From: Monocercomonoides exilis
Lineage: Eukaryota; Preaxostyla; Oxymonadida; Polymastigidae
Reading direction: 5' to 3'
Length of the DNA stretch: 64,000 bases
NCBI GenBank assembly: GCA_001643675.2
Contig: LSRY02000018.1
Location: forward strand, 868,001 to 932,000
This document shows, one piece after another, positions 45,251 to 56,600 of the stretch; positions within the stretch are counted from its first letter, which is position 1; the number at the start of each line of letters is the position of its first letter. The notes beneath the pieces were generated by a model. The model worked only from the letters and a program-made list of their open reading frames with translations, searched no databases and was not told the DNA's origin. The translations under genes and the position numbers were made by a program.

Positions 45251-45951
45251 AAAATAATTCTAATTCGGAAAAAAATAACTTAGATTCGGTATTAATATTT
45301 CAATTTCGAAAAAGAATAATTCGATTTCGAAATTCATTTAAAACAGAAAATCAAAAAAAAATTTTTTGGATGGATTTCGGAAAACGTCAAGGAATTTTTA
45401 ACCAGTCAAATATTTAAACTTAAAAAAAAAACTGATTTTTTAAATTGAAACAATCAATAAATCTATTTTTTTTCAAAAATCATCACTCTGTTGATAAATT
45501 ATATGCAAATAATCCATTATTTTAAACAAGCTTAAGGAAATAGTGAATTTTCAATCACATTTATTGAATTTCAAAAGACAAATATTTTTTACCGATAATT
45601 TTTTTGTTTCTTAAGTGAAATTTTGATAAACTTGAATTTTCAAAAAATGAAAATGAATTCATATTCTTTTCAAATAATAACATTTTCAATCAAATTGAAT
45701 GAATTTTTTAAAAGGAAATGCATCATTTTTTAAATATTCAAGAACAAAGTGTGCTCACGAGATAAAAATCAAGAGAATGTTTACAGCAAAACGTATGTTA
45801 TTAATTCCACAAATCAAAAAATTTTCATTTCGAAATCTAATTATTCTTTTTCGAAATCGAATTAATAAATTACGAATTTGAATTTTTAATATTCGATTTT
45901 GTATAATTATTTCCGAAATCGCGTTATTTTTTTTCGAAATAGAATTATTTT
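45251..45951. mobile_element. Candidate non-autonomous fold-back element with long imperfect inverted arms
   Basis: The left arm (about 45251..45337) and the reverse complement of the right arm (about 45827..45951) share AAAATAATTCTA.TTCG.AA, then GATTCGG-type sequence, and at the inner end TTTCGAAAAAGAATAATT followed by CGATTTCGAAA. The right arm carries about 40 extra bases in the middle. Some 490 bp of AT-rich, non-coding DNA separate the arms. There is no transposase. A short outer match to a target duplication could not be established, so a chance-expanded hairpin or degraded MITE are both possible. Confidence 0.5.
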
Positions 45952-48610
45952 TGGTATAAATGATTCAAAAACAATTATGAGAAATAAAACTGTTTGATTA
46001 ATTCGATAACTTTTAGAAGCAAAACGTTGAAAAGAAAAACGGAAAGGATTCAAAAGTTTTGAAGAAAATGAAAACAGTCTCAGAAAACGCAGAAAAACTG
46101 AAAGGCAACCAAAGCTTGGAAAGCATTCGGTTCTGAGAAAGGAATAAGTGGGAATATGTTATTTTCAAAAAAAAGAAAAAAAATATTTCAGAAATTATGA
46201 TTTTGACTTTGTTTTTTATTGAGAAAAAAATTTTTTTTATGGATGATTTTCATGTAATTTTTTGTGTCCGAAAAAAAAAAAAAAAAAAAAAGACAAACAA
46301 AAAAATAACTCATCCCTTTTAAACTTCAATAATATTATGCATTTGAAAAAATAGAATTCTTTATGATCTATTTACGCAGCGATAATCAAATATCAACACA
46401 AAAAACCGCTTCCAGTTGCAAAACTCAATAACCTTTCCAATAATAATATGAAATTCCGGAACAATTGACAATGCTTATAACATATGGCTTCTTTTCATCA
46501 GTCAGAACATAATCATTAACAACAGAGGATATGATTTCGACACCTGTAAAAAACCACAACAGATCCTACGTGCAACCATTAAGTTTGCTTTCTATAACTT
46601 CTCCCTCATCAAACATGGATTCAAAATCAACCTCAACTTTACTTTTACCCTCTCCCAGCCACTCACTTTCTTGGTGCATCATACAAAAATCACAGGCAAT
46701 TATGAGCTTTTTGATCATCAATAAAATTAATTCAAATTTTCTATCCTTATTCACTTTTATGATTGAACGCGAAACATCTTTTCTCAAGCGTTTTCTCTTC
46801 TGGCTTTATAACTTTCAATCAACTTATCAAAATTTCAGAATGGATGTTTCAGTGTTCTCTCAATCAGAAGGGAGTTTTGCATTTATATTTCGTCTGAACC
46901 CACAAATTGTTTATTTCAACATTGTTTTTTGGATCAATATGACAGAACACCTTCTATTGAACAACTTTTAAAAGCGCTCATCTTCATCTGACCATTTGCG
47001 CACAAAAAATAATCAAAATAGGAGATTATTTCCCTTCCAAGCTTCAGAGATAATGCAATGAAAGATCAACAATACTTAAAAAAGAATGTAAATCACATAT
47101 TTTGTTATCTTGCTATCTGAAAATTGAGTATATGCATTTCAGATATTAAAGAAGGAAAGAGTTCATTCATAAATTCTTCGTGAAGGGAACAGAAAGTTCA
47201 AAGTATTAACCTAGCGGCTAAAAGATCTCTCTATCTTCGCGTCGGATAGATGGATAAATTCCTGTTAAGTTGACATTTGCCCAATGATTGTCGCGAATAT
47301 ATTTTTTGGAAATGGATCATTTGTGGGTGATGAAGATGAAGTTAGAAATGTGTAAATAATTAATAACAATGAATCAAACAAAGCGTTGAGATTTCGAAAT
47401 ATCAAATGACAGTGCACGAAATGTTTCTTTTGATAACAAAGTTTATAATAGAAAAATGAATGGTTACGAGTTATTCAAAAATCTTTCCTTTCATCCTCAT
47501 AAGCAATCTTGTCACCAAAATTACTAACATGCAATTGAAGAATCTGTGAAATGTCCATTGAATATCAATCCATCATCTATGAAGTCTCAGAATGAGAATC
47601 CAAATGATAATTCATTCATATAAAATAGAAACTGATATGTAGAATGAATTCATTTTATTGATATTGCATCCTTGTAGTTTGGACAAAGAGAAAAACGGTT
47701 CATATTTTTTCCTGCCTGGTTGATACTCATGAAGTTGCTTTCGCCAAATTCCTCTTCAAATCTCTTTTTATCGTAAAGCAAACGACTTGAAGCATTCAAA
47801 AATGATCCAATAAATTGATCAAAAATTTGCGTGCATCTGTGGTTGATTAAATGATCTTGAAACGTTGAGTGTTTGCTATCGGAGCCTTATTTTAAAAGCA
47901 ATCTTTCAGTTATCTATTTCAAATGGCCAAAACAGTTTTTGCACCAGGCCTCAAAAATTTGTTTTCTGCTATTTGATTTATTTTCATATTTATTCATCAA
48001 TGAATTTGCTGATCAATTCAATTAAATTTTCTAATTTTAAAATTCATTCATATTCAACATTCCCATGAGTCATCAAGAATGAAATTTATGAGTATGCAAA
48101 TCATAAACAATTCATATTCTTCAAATATCCTATAACAAACTCTTCCAACTTTCCTTCAGAATTGAAGCCTCTAAATGAAACAAAGACGAACTCTTCCAGA
48201 ATAGGATATGCCAGTTTCCCTTTCTTGTAAATGGAATTACATTATCTTCTTTGAAACATATCCAATTTCAAAAATTTGGAAACAACTACCTAAATTATGA
48301 GTTCTCAGAAAACCGTTTTCCACAAATTCAAACAATACTGTTGGTTTGATCAAAAAGAAACATAAAACAAACATTTCGAGACTTTTACAGCTTGACAAAT
48401 ACTATAAAACACTTCCTTTTTTATTAATTATCGTTATGCAAAAGATCTGGTGCTAATTTTTTTTTATTTTCTATCTGCAAAACAATAAAGATTGTTTGTG
48501 TTTATTGTTTCTTTTATTAAACTTAAAACTTTACCAAGCATATTTAACATTTTTTTTGCGATAACAATGGAAGTCAGCGAAAACGGAAAACAAAGGGCAG
48601 AATATTCGAA

Positions 48611-48640
48611 GATAGGGTTAAAATTTTATCTCGACCTTTT
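48611..48640 (+). repeat. Left terminal inverted repeat of the pogo-like element
   Basis: Begins GATAGGGTTAAAATTTTATC and pairs with 50601..50632 in inverted orientation, 23 of 30 positions. The GACC plus T-run block is repeated once more just inside it (48646..48660). Confidence 0.7.
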
Positions 48641-48773
48641 TTTTTTATCTTGACCTTTTTTTTAATTAATCATTAACTTTTCCCACAATTTCATATTTTT
48701 AAAGATTTTTAAGTATATATATGAATTCAATAGATAAAAATAAATACATTTTGAAACAAACCCAATTTCGCAT

Positions 48774-48792
48774 GGGGGGGGAGATGGGGGGG
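48774..48792 (+). other. G-tract pair in the transposon leader
   Basis: Eight G, a four-base spacer (AGAT) and seven G occur in very AT-rich surroundings inside the 5' leader of the pogo-like element, followed within 60 bp by further GGG and GGGG runs (GGAGGG, ATGGGG). This could fold as a G-quadruplex in DNA or RNA. Confidence 0.6.
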
Positions 48793-48954
48793 TTTAGCCC
48801 CTTCATTGAACTTCTGTGTGGAACTGGAGGGTTGCATGGGGCATAAAACATTCAGTTTGTTTTAATGTTGTTTTTCGATTTTTTTTTTTTTTTTCATTTC
48901 ATTTCAATTTAAAAAATAAAAAATTATTATGATCTTAAAAATATTATTAAAAAA

Positions 48955-50285
48955 ATGAAATTTTCTACAGAAACAAAATTTAAAGAAGGTCAGAAAAAAC
49001 TGCAGCGTGCAATGTCTTCGCATAAAAACAAGAAGCATTACATTCGGCTGGAGCGAATGGCTCACATCGTTGTAGATGGAGTAGTTATCATTACGGATGC
49101 TATATATTCCAAGAGATTCAGCTGCACAGGGATTAAGAATGCAGTTAGAGCGCTGAGAAAAGGAAGGCTGGTTGGAAAAGTTGGCAGACCTGCAGCAGTG
49201 GTGGGCGAAAAGGAACAAAGAGTAATGGATATTATTCACATTGAAGCAGAGTGTGGCACATGTTTTCCTTTAAAAAAAACAAAAGAATTAGTTTGTTATA
49301 TTTTTATTAATTTTTTTTTTAATTATTTGTTTTTCAGATAGAAAATGTAATAAACGACAACGATGATGAAGACGCACAATTTACCGAAGTTTCAATGTCA
49401 GCCACATATGGCTTTGTCAAGCGTCATCCTGAGCTGATGACTGGAACGCCGAAGAATCTGGACATCAACAGACTGGCTGTTTCGTGCAGAAGTGTTTTAA
49501 AACCCTGGTACAAAACACTCGACGAGCTGCACGAAAAATACCATTATAATCCTGCTTTAATTATAAACATCGACGAATCTTCAACGCGCGTTCCCACAGA
49601 CTCAAAACAGCTAGTTGTGCATACAACAGACACAAAAGCAGGTTTCACGAAAGAACCACCAAGAATGATAAATTCTTCATTCGTGGCAGCTGTTGCAGCG
49701 GATGGAAATACCTTTCCTTCTGTCATTATGTGGCCAAGAGCAAAGCCGCCAGAAGAGCTGAAAAGCCTGTTATCTCCAACGCTTGAGATATGGGCAAATG
49801 GAAGCGGCTGGATGGATAACGAGTGCTTTGAAAGGTATGCTCTCACCATTCTTCTACCTTCCATCATCGAAAGAAGAAAGCGCATGTCACTTGAAAACGA
49901 ACACATTCTTCTCCTTCTTGATTCGCATGCATCTCGCGCAGATCCATCGATCTGGCGAGAATTCCAAAAACAACAAGTCGACGTTTTAACCTTCGGACCA
50001 CACAGCACACACCTCTGTCAGCCGTTAGACAGAGGAGTGTTTGCTGTATTCAAATCTGAACTGACAAACAGATTTGAGGCTCCCTCTTCTTCTTCATCTT
50101 CCTCCAAACGATCAGAAATTTCCGACATTCTGCCTCAAGCCATCCACACGGCATTACCTCCTTCTGTCATTCAAAAAGCATTTGCATGCAGTTGTGTTCT
50201 TCACAATTCTTCTGGACCAGTTCTTTTGAAACTGTCCGAATCTTCAATTTGCCCTCTTCCATCTCACATAAACAGGTTTTACTAA
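48955..50285 (+). CDS. pogo-like transposase (DDE_1 superfamily) with one intron
   Basis: Two exons (48955..49290 and 49338..50285; 47-nt intron with donor GTTTGT and acceptor TTTCAG) give 427 residues. The N-terminal part looks like a CENP-B/Psq-type helix-turn-helix followed by GRPAAVVGEKEQRVMDII. The catalytic core has three acidic residues in the right settings: NIDESS (Asp at about 191), LLLLDSHASR (Asp at about 307) and CQPLDRGVFAVFK (Asp at about 343), with 35 residues between the last two. The frame stops at TAA (50283..50285), yet 66 more codons follow in the same frame (ISEENLLEKWENHLKMNIER) to 50486, so the C-terminus may be truncated by a nonsense change. The enzyme would cut and paste the element; activity is unproven. 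Confidence 0.78.
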
Positions 50286-50600
50286 TATGGAAAAGTGATA
50301 TCCGAAGAAAATCTTTTAGAGAAATGGGAAAATCATTTGAAAATGAATATTGAAAGGAAAAATGAAATGGATGAAAAGGAGAAAGGCGAAGTGAGACTGT
50401 GGTGGATAAACAGAAAAAAGAATAAAGAAAATTTCTCCACGTTAAAAACGATGATTCTGACGATGAAAAGAAAGATCATGCATTAAATCGAGGTGAAGGA
50501 AAAAGGAAAGTTATCAGAAGTATTTATTCTGATTTTGTTTTCTTTTTATTATGTTGTTTTTTTGAATTTTTTCACTTCATTTTTTTGTGTCAGAATGAAG

Positions 50601-50632
50601 AAAAAGGGTCAGGATTAAATAACAACCCTATC
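50601..50632 (-). repeat. Right terminal inverted repeat of the pogo-like element
   Basis: Read on the minus strand it begins GATAGGGTTGTTATTTAATC, matching the left end of the element. It lies about 115 bp beyond the end of the extended transposase frame. Confidence 0.7.
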
Positions 50633-53600
50633 AAGTAAGACTCAATTTTTTTCGTTATTTTTGAATTTAATAAAATATTTGCATACTGAAATTTGTTCCA
50701 TGAATCAGTTTTGAATCTTTCTCGAAATTCTTTTTTTAATTCTTATTTTTGCATAATAATGTGTGGGTTGTTATTATATGAAAAAAGAAGAAATCTGAAT
50801 CAAAACATAGTTTTTTTATGAATAATAAAAATAATTGCGAAAAATTTCTTGCTCTTTTATCATTGACAAAGAATATCTTGAAACAAAGAAAATAAACAAC
50901 AAAAGAAAAAATGATGACAAATATATGTTTGGTTTTGAATTTCAAGGTGATTCCAAAATTTTGCGCACACACACAGAAATTAGACAAAAATGAAAAAAAC
51001 ACAGGAAGCAACAGCTGGCGTCCACAAGAAGACACTAATGGGAAAAATTCAGAAACAGATTAAACTTAAAGACGAAAAAAGGAAACATCCCAGCTTCTTT
51101 TTATTCTCGATAATTACAAATGCAAGATTCTAAGCACCCTTTTATCGCCCATTCCAACATTCAACAAGCTTCTGGCTTTCAAATTGCATTTGAGAATTTT
51201 CATCACATTTTTTTTGATTGCACAAAAGACAATCGGTTTCTATACTCTCTCTCCCATCATAATGTGAAGGTCACCAATCAGAATGAACATTCAGCACAAG
51301 ACAAGCGATGCATTATCAGATGAACAAATGTTCAATTCCAATGATTCTCTCATCAAAATGAAAGCGAAGGCAATTGGCTGCTCAGAAGAAGAAAAAGACA
51401 GTTTGTTAAGAAAAAACAGAAAATAAAACAACTTGGAAGAGAGATAAGTTTTGGGGCTAATTATAACTTAACATAGTCACTGAGAACATGTTTTTAGTCA
51501 ATATTTTTATTTATGTTGCGTATTAAATGATAAATAAAAAACTTATAGGTTCGAAAATTAAAGAAAATTTCTAATATTTTTCAACTAATTTTTTATGAAA
51601 AACACCCTAAATATAATCTTTTTGATAAATAAATATTAAAAAATTCATTATTCCGAATTCTTCAAAGTAAAATCAAGTTTTTAAATTTAATATTATTAAT
51701 ATATCTTTCAATTTATCAAATGCGTTATTAAATACGTAACCTAAATGCGAAATATCTGTTTTTTCAATTTTTCAAAAATTGATCGCTCCCGCAATATTTA
51801 ACTTCATTATAGGTTTTTGACAAAAAAAATATAAGATTAAAAACCAAAAATTCGATTCAAAACGTGTTTTGTTTATTTTATTAAATCACGTTTTATTAAT
51901 GTTTCAAAATTTTGTGAACATTTCAACGACTACGTAAAGTTATCATATGCCAGTGTTTGAAGCGGTCGGAAAATGAAAGTTGAAGAGCGGTACTCACAAA
52001 ATAACTTTGTTCAAATTGGACTCGAAAAAAGTTTTGGTAGATTTTCCAACAATAATCTGATCTGGCAAAAAGGAACAAACTTTGCATAAGGAAATGAAAA
52101 AGATGATGATCGATGAGTTAAAAGAACATGTTCTTCTTCTCACTTGTTTTTCACTATCAAATGGTTTGAATGTTCATAAGTTGAATAGATAAGTGGTTGT
52201 ATGCTTCGTGATGGAGTGACCGAGAAAGCAGCAGAAGAAGAGGAATTTGATTCATTTTTCAGTTGTTGATATAGATGTTGAAGATTTTATGTGGAGGAAG
52301 AGGAAGAGGAAGAGGAAGAAACACTTCACTCACATGGTGATTCTACTATTTCGTTAGCAATGTCAATTTGTCATATCTTCAAATCTTCAACTTTCCTCAT
52401 CAACTATTTTTCTTCTCGTTCTTTTTTATCGTCCTAATCAATCTTTTTTTCTCTCTTATCCGTTTTTTCAGTTCTTAGTGTAGATAATGCCTTTTGCCTT
52501 TTTTTATCTTCAACGTCAATTCCATTCTCGCTCAGAATTGTCTCATCCATTTAATCAAATCCACAAGATCAGCATGAAATTAATAATTGCCATTCAATAT
52601 GATTCATGAGAAATGTGTGTTTTTTTCTCATTTTGATTTCCAAGGCTCATCACAATCTCTTTTCTTCGAAAGTCTTTTTCTGTTCTTCAATTATTCTCTG
52701 CCTTCTACCATATATAAAAAAATCTTCAACCAAACAGAAATCTGTCAATATCATTAACAAAAATCTTTGGCTTTTGCCTCGAAACTTCCATTGGCCCTGA
52801 AAAGAATATAAAGATAAAATTAGTTTGTGAAATCACCATTGAAAAAAAAAATCAAAAATATGAAATATTCAAATCAAACAAACGATAGTCACATATTCAA
52901 TGAAAAATATATCCCTAACTGAAATGTCAAAGCCTTTCCAAAAAGTCTCTCTTTTTTGGCCATTTCATCCATTTGAAACTTCTCAATCGATAAAAGTTGT
53001 ATCTCTTTCAGACAAAAACACAAAAAATAACAAAACAGGAACAAAATATCCCACATCACTCCATTAATTAAAAGAATGCACAAACTCCATTTCTTTGAAT
53101 TATTATGTCCATTTCATCCAAAATATTAATATAAAAATATCATTTTCATGCAAAAACTCAATGCATCTGATGATCAAAATCAAGTGAATCACAAAAATCA
53201 CACAAACACCAGAAAAGATAATATGAACAAGAACAGAAACATTTTCATCATTCACACCTTTTTTGCTCATTAAACAAATGAAAGTTTTTAAAAAAAAATG
53301 AATTTCGGACTTTTGTTTTCAAAGAAATTTGTTAATCCTGATCATACGCTATTTAAAAAAATTCAATTGCATTTCAGCTGAGTTTCATCACATTTCTCAA
53401 CGTTATCATAAAAAATTCAAAATATCAATTATTTCTAACAATTTATTTTGTATTATTCTCAGGATCGAACAAATAAGAAATTTAAACAAATCAAAAACCA
53501 ATTACTGCATTTTATTGAAAATAACAAATACAATAATCTTATGAAAAAAGTGATGAAAGATTTTTATCTGCCCATAATTATAATATATTATTCAGGAAAA

Positions 53601-53634
53601 AAAGAAAACGCTTTCTTCGTGTGGATTCATTCCC
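50633..53634. other. AT-rich intergenic region before the beta-helix receptor
   Basis: Three kilobases without a supported gene. A short (GAGGAA)n purine tract lies near 52,290-52,321. Frames at 51120..51323, 52606..52800 and 53083..52889 are short, AT-biased and unassignable. The part next to 53,635 must contain the receptor promoter. Confidence 0.45.
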
Positions 53635-56600
53635 ATGCTGTCAGGGATATATTCTCTTATTAGCATAATTTGTGTGCAGTGCTTGTGCAATGGTTTCACA
53701 AGTTCTGAGGGAGAACAGGCAGAGAAATCAACGAATGAACGAAATATTTATTGTCTCAAGAACCCTTGGGAAGATATGCTCCAAAATGACGCAAGTGATG
53801 GGAAATATGTGTGTGAAGTGTTTGCTGAAGGAAATGAGGATGGAACGAAAGGAGCTGAAAAACACGAAAAAGGGATGAATAATTGTGTTAAAATGCTGAA
53901 TGAAGGATACAACCGAATAAAAGATGAAAATCCAGAAGAGAAAATGAAAGAATTAATATTTTATGAAGAGCAAAAAATAAGGGGAAAAGGAAGATATTTT
54001 GGAGAGAGCATGATTGAGGGATGTTTGATTCTTCATAATTCATCGATGAATCTCAAATCATTGGGGCTGAGGCAAAATGATGGGGAAAATATTATCAAAG
54101 CAGGACATGGGTGCCATGTTGAATTGAATGATTGTGAAGTTATACCATTGAGTGAAACATCTCCATTTTGTTTGAGTGGAAGTTGTGGGCTGTTCACCAA
54201 CATTTCACTCAGATCGTCTTCAACCACATTTTTGCAGGTATTTCCTTCTCTGTTTTCTTCGAAAGCCTTGGAAGTGAAATATTCTGGGAAATGTGTTGTT
54301 TCTGTGAGTTCTTCTCATTTCTCTTCTTTTTGTGTTTCCTCAGCCCCATTCATCTCATCGCCTTCTATTCCTCTTGCTTCTCTCTCTTACCTGTCATTTT
54401 TCAACATTTCAACAGCGACTTCAGATTGTTCATCTTCTTCCACTTCCTTTTATCAAACATCATGTCTGATGAGCTGCTGCTCATTTTCATCAACTTGTGA
54501 TGTGTATGATGGTGGGATTGTTCTCTCTTTGAACAACCCTTTTTCTTCTTTGACTGCCTCAAATTCCTCATTCATTGGATGTTTCAGAACTAGAAACGTT
54601 GAATGCATTGGATCGAAAGATGTTAAACATCATCCAGGGAGACAGAATGAAACATTCAATGGAGCGAATGCGTTCATTTGGTGTGAATGGAATGGATCGA
54701 AGACGACCGGAACAGAAAATAAATGGGAAGACGGAGTGTCAAGTGGTGGTGCAATTTGCATGTACAGTCAATCAAGCGCATCAGTTTCAATTGAGCACTG
54801 CTCATTCAATGATTGTTATGCTTATTGTGATGGAGGAGGAGTCATGTGTGCATATATCGAATCTGTTGAGGTTGTTAACAACTCATTCAATGCTTGTACA
54901 TCACAAAATAATTATGGAGGAGGGATGTTTGCTTATTCGATTTCGTCATGTGTCATGATCAGTGGATGCGAATTCCAGAAATGCAAAGCGAATAGCATCG
55001 GAGGAGGACTTTATCTTTACACTTTTCAGGTTTCTGGATCCGGCTGTATTGGAACAGAAAGTGGGAAATGGGAGAGCGCTTGTGTGCTTGAGTGTTCATT
55101 CACTTCATGCTCTGTTTCAGGTTCCTATGGAGGAGGGATGTATTTTTTCAATGTTTCTGAAAAATTCAAAATGAGGAGCCTCCAATTTATTTCGTGCTCG
55201 GCATATTCATATGGTGGAGGATTGGATCTTTATCCATATCAATCAACAGCTCCAAGTGACAATCATTATTGTTATTTTCTCTTCTTTCACGATTGTAGAT
55301 GTACCAATACCACTCCGTATGGCCACGATGTGTATTTTCGAGATTATTACAATCATTTTTCATCGAACAACCCATTCTACGAATCTTATACAACGAATAG
55401 TAATGATACGAGAGTGTGCTATTATTATAATAGTTATCAGCATACAGAAAAGAAGGATTGGCTGAGCGTCGGGATGAAGGATCGATATGTTGGGGTGGGT
55501 GGGGATGACTCGAGGAGTTTGTGTGGGATGAGTGAGGCAACACCGTGCAAGACAGTGGGGCATGCAGTGGATGTGAGTTTGATTCAACTGAACTCGACAA
55601 TCACAGTACTTGATGGAAAGCATGTGAGCGAAAAGGAAACAATCAATGTTGGGGAAAAGAAGATAAATGTTTTGGGAAAAGGGAAGACAGCGAGCTTGAT
55701 TGGGACGAATTCTCTTTCTTTTTCATCGACAACGCTGTTCAGCGTATCTACTGGTCAACTGGATGTGGGGCATATTGGGATCGACCACAACACGACAAGA
55801 AGCCCATCGCCGAGTGTGTTTGTGGTAACTGTGGGGAGCGGGACACTTTCGCTGGAGGATGTTCTGATCAATTCTTCAATATCAGAAGAGAGCGAAATAT
55901 CTTCATCGGCATTTGTGATGGAACTGTTTCAGTTGAGGATGAGTGATGTTGAGATAAAAAATATGGCGATAAGCCAACCTCTGTTTGCTGAACCATCATC
56001 AGCAGGATCGTCATCAGGAGAGAGTTTGCTGGGGAATGTTACAATTCGGAATGTGAATCGGACAACAAAAGGAGATGGAGTGGTGATGGCAAAGAGTGTG
56101 AAGGAAGGAGAGACATTTGTGGTGTGGAACACAACGATTGAGGAATGTGAGTGTGTGAATGGAAATGGAGGAGGAATCAAAGTGGAACTGTTATCATCAG
56201 CAAGCAAGGTTCTGATTGGAGATTCAATATCACACAGTGGAGGAACAACTTCGTTCAATCAGTGCAAGTGCAGCAAATGCGGAGGAGGGATATTTCTTTC
56301 TCTGGCAGATGCAAATGCAAAGTTTGAATTGTCAAATACTCTTGTATTTGAGAGAAATGAGGCAGAATATGGGAGGAATATGTTCATTTTAGCATCTGAT
56401 CTGAACAAAACTGTGACAAATGAGTCATTCAACTTCGATTATTCATCTATGATAAATGATAACAATTTGTTTGTGGGGAGTGACAGCATTCATTCAAACA
56501 AGGATCTGTTCATGTTCCTCGTTCCATACAGCTCATATGAGATATTTATCTCATCAAAAGGATTTGATGTGGCGCGTTGTGGAAGTGAAGAAGAACCGTG

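Larger units (their letters stand above)
44102..48610. other. Gene-poor AT-rich region with a fold-back element
   Basis: About 4.5 kb without a supported gene. It contains a T50 run, the inverted-repeat element at 45251..45951 and scattered short frames. One plus-strand frame at 46531..46971 and a minus-strand frame at 46787..46566 (GEGKSKVEVDFESMFDEGEV) overlap; the latter continues in another frame with SSVVNDYVLTDEKKPYVI and could be a remnant of a gene, but I cannot assign it. Nothing else is recognisable. Confidence 0.4.
48611..50632 (+). mobile_element. pogo-like (Tc1/mariner superfamily) DNA transposon, about 2.0 kb
   Basis: The element is bounded by inverted ends: 48611..48640 and the reverse complement of 50601..50632 agree at 23 of 30 positions, both beginning GATAGGGTT and sharing ATTT, ATC and GACC blocks. 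It encloses a single transposase gene. A TA lies three bases inside the matched end on both sides, so a TA target duplication (true element 48615..50628) is possible but ambiguous. The 5' leader holds a subterminal repeat of the GACC(T)n block and a run of G tracts. Confidence 0.7.

Noticed and set aside
46531-46971. Plus-strand open frame of 146 codons
   Set aside because: No recognisable domain, AT-driven composition and competing frames on the other strand; cannot be supported as a gene.
47205-47275. Possible tRNA-like hairpin near 47.2 kb
   Set aside because: A short CTATC/GATAG stem is visible but no T-loop (GTTCGA) or acceptor stem could be matched.
50283-50486. TAA read as glutamine (as in some oxymonads) to extend the transposase
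   Set aside because: HAD, RFC1 and exchanger genes end at TAA, and Rpt4 and the TOG-like gene end at TAG, at family-expected positions, so the standard code is favoured; a nonsense change in a transposon is simpler.
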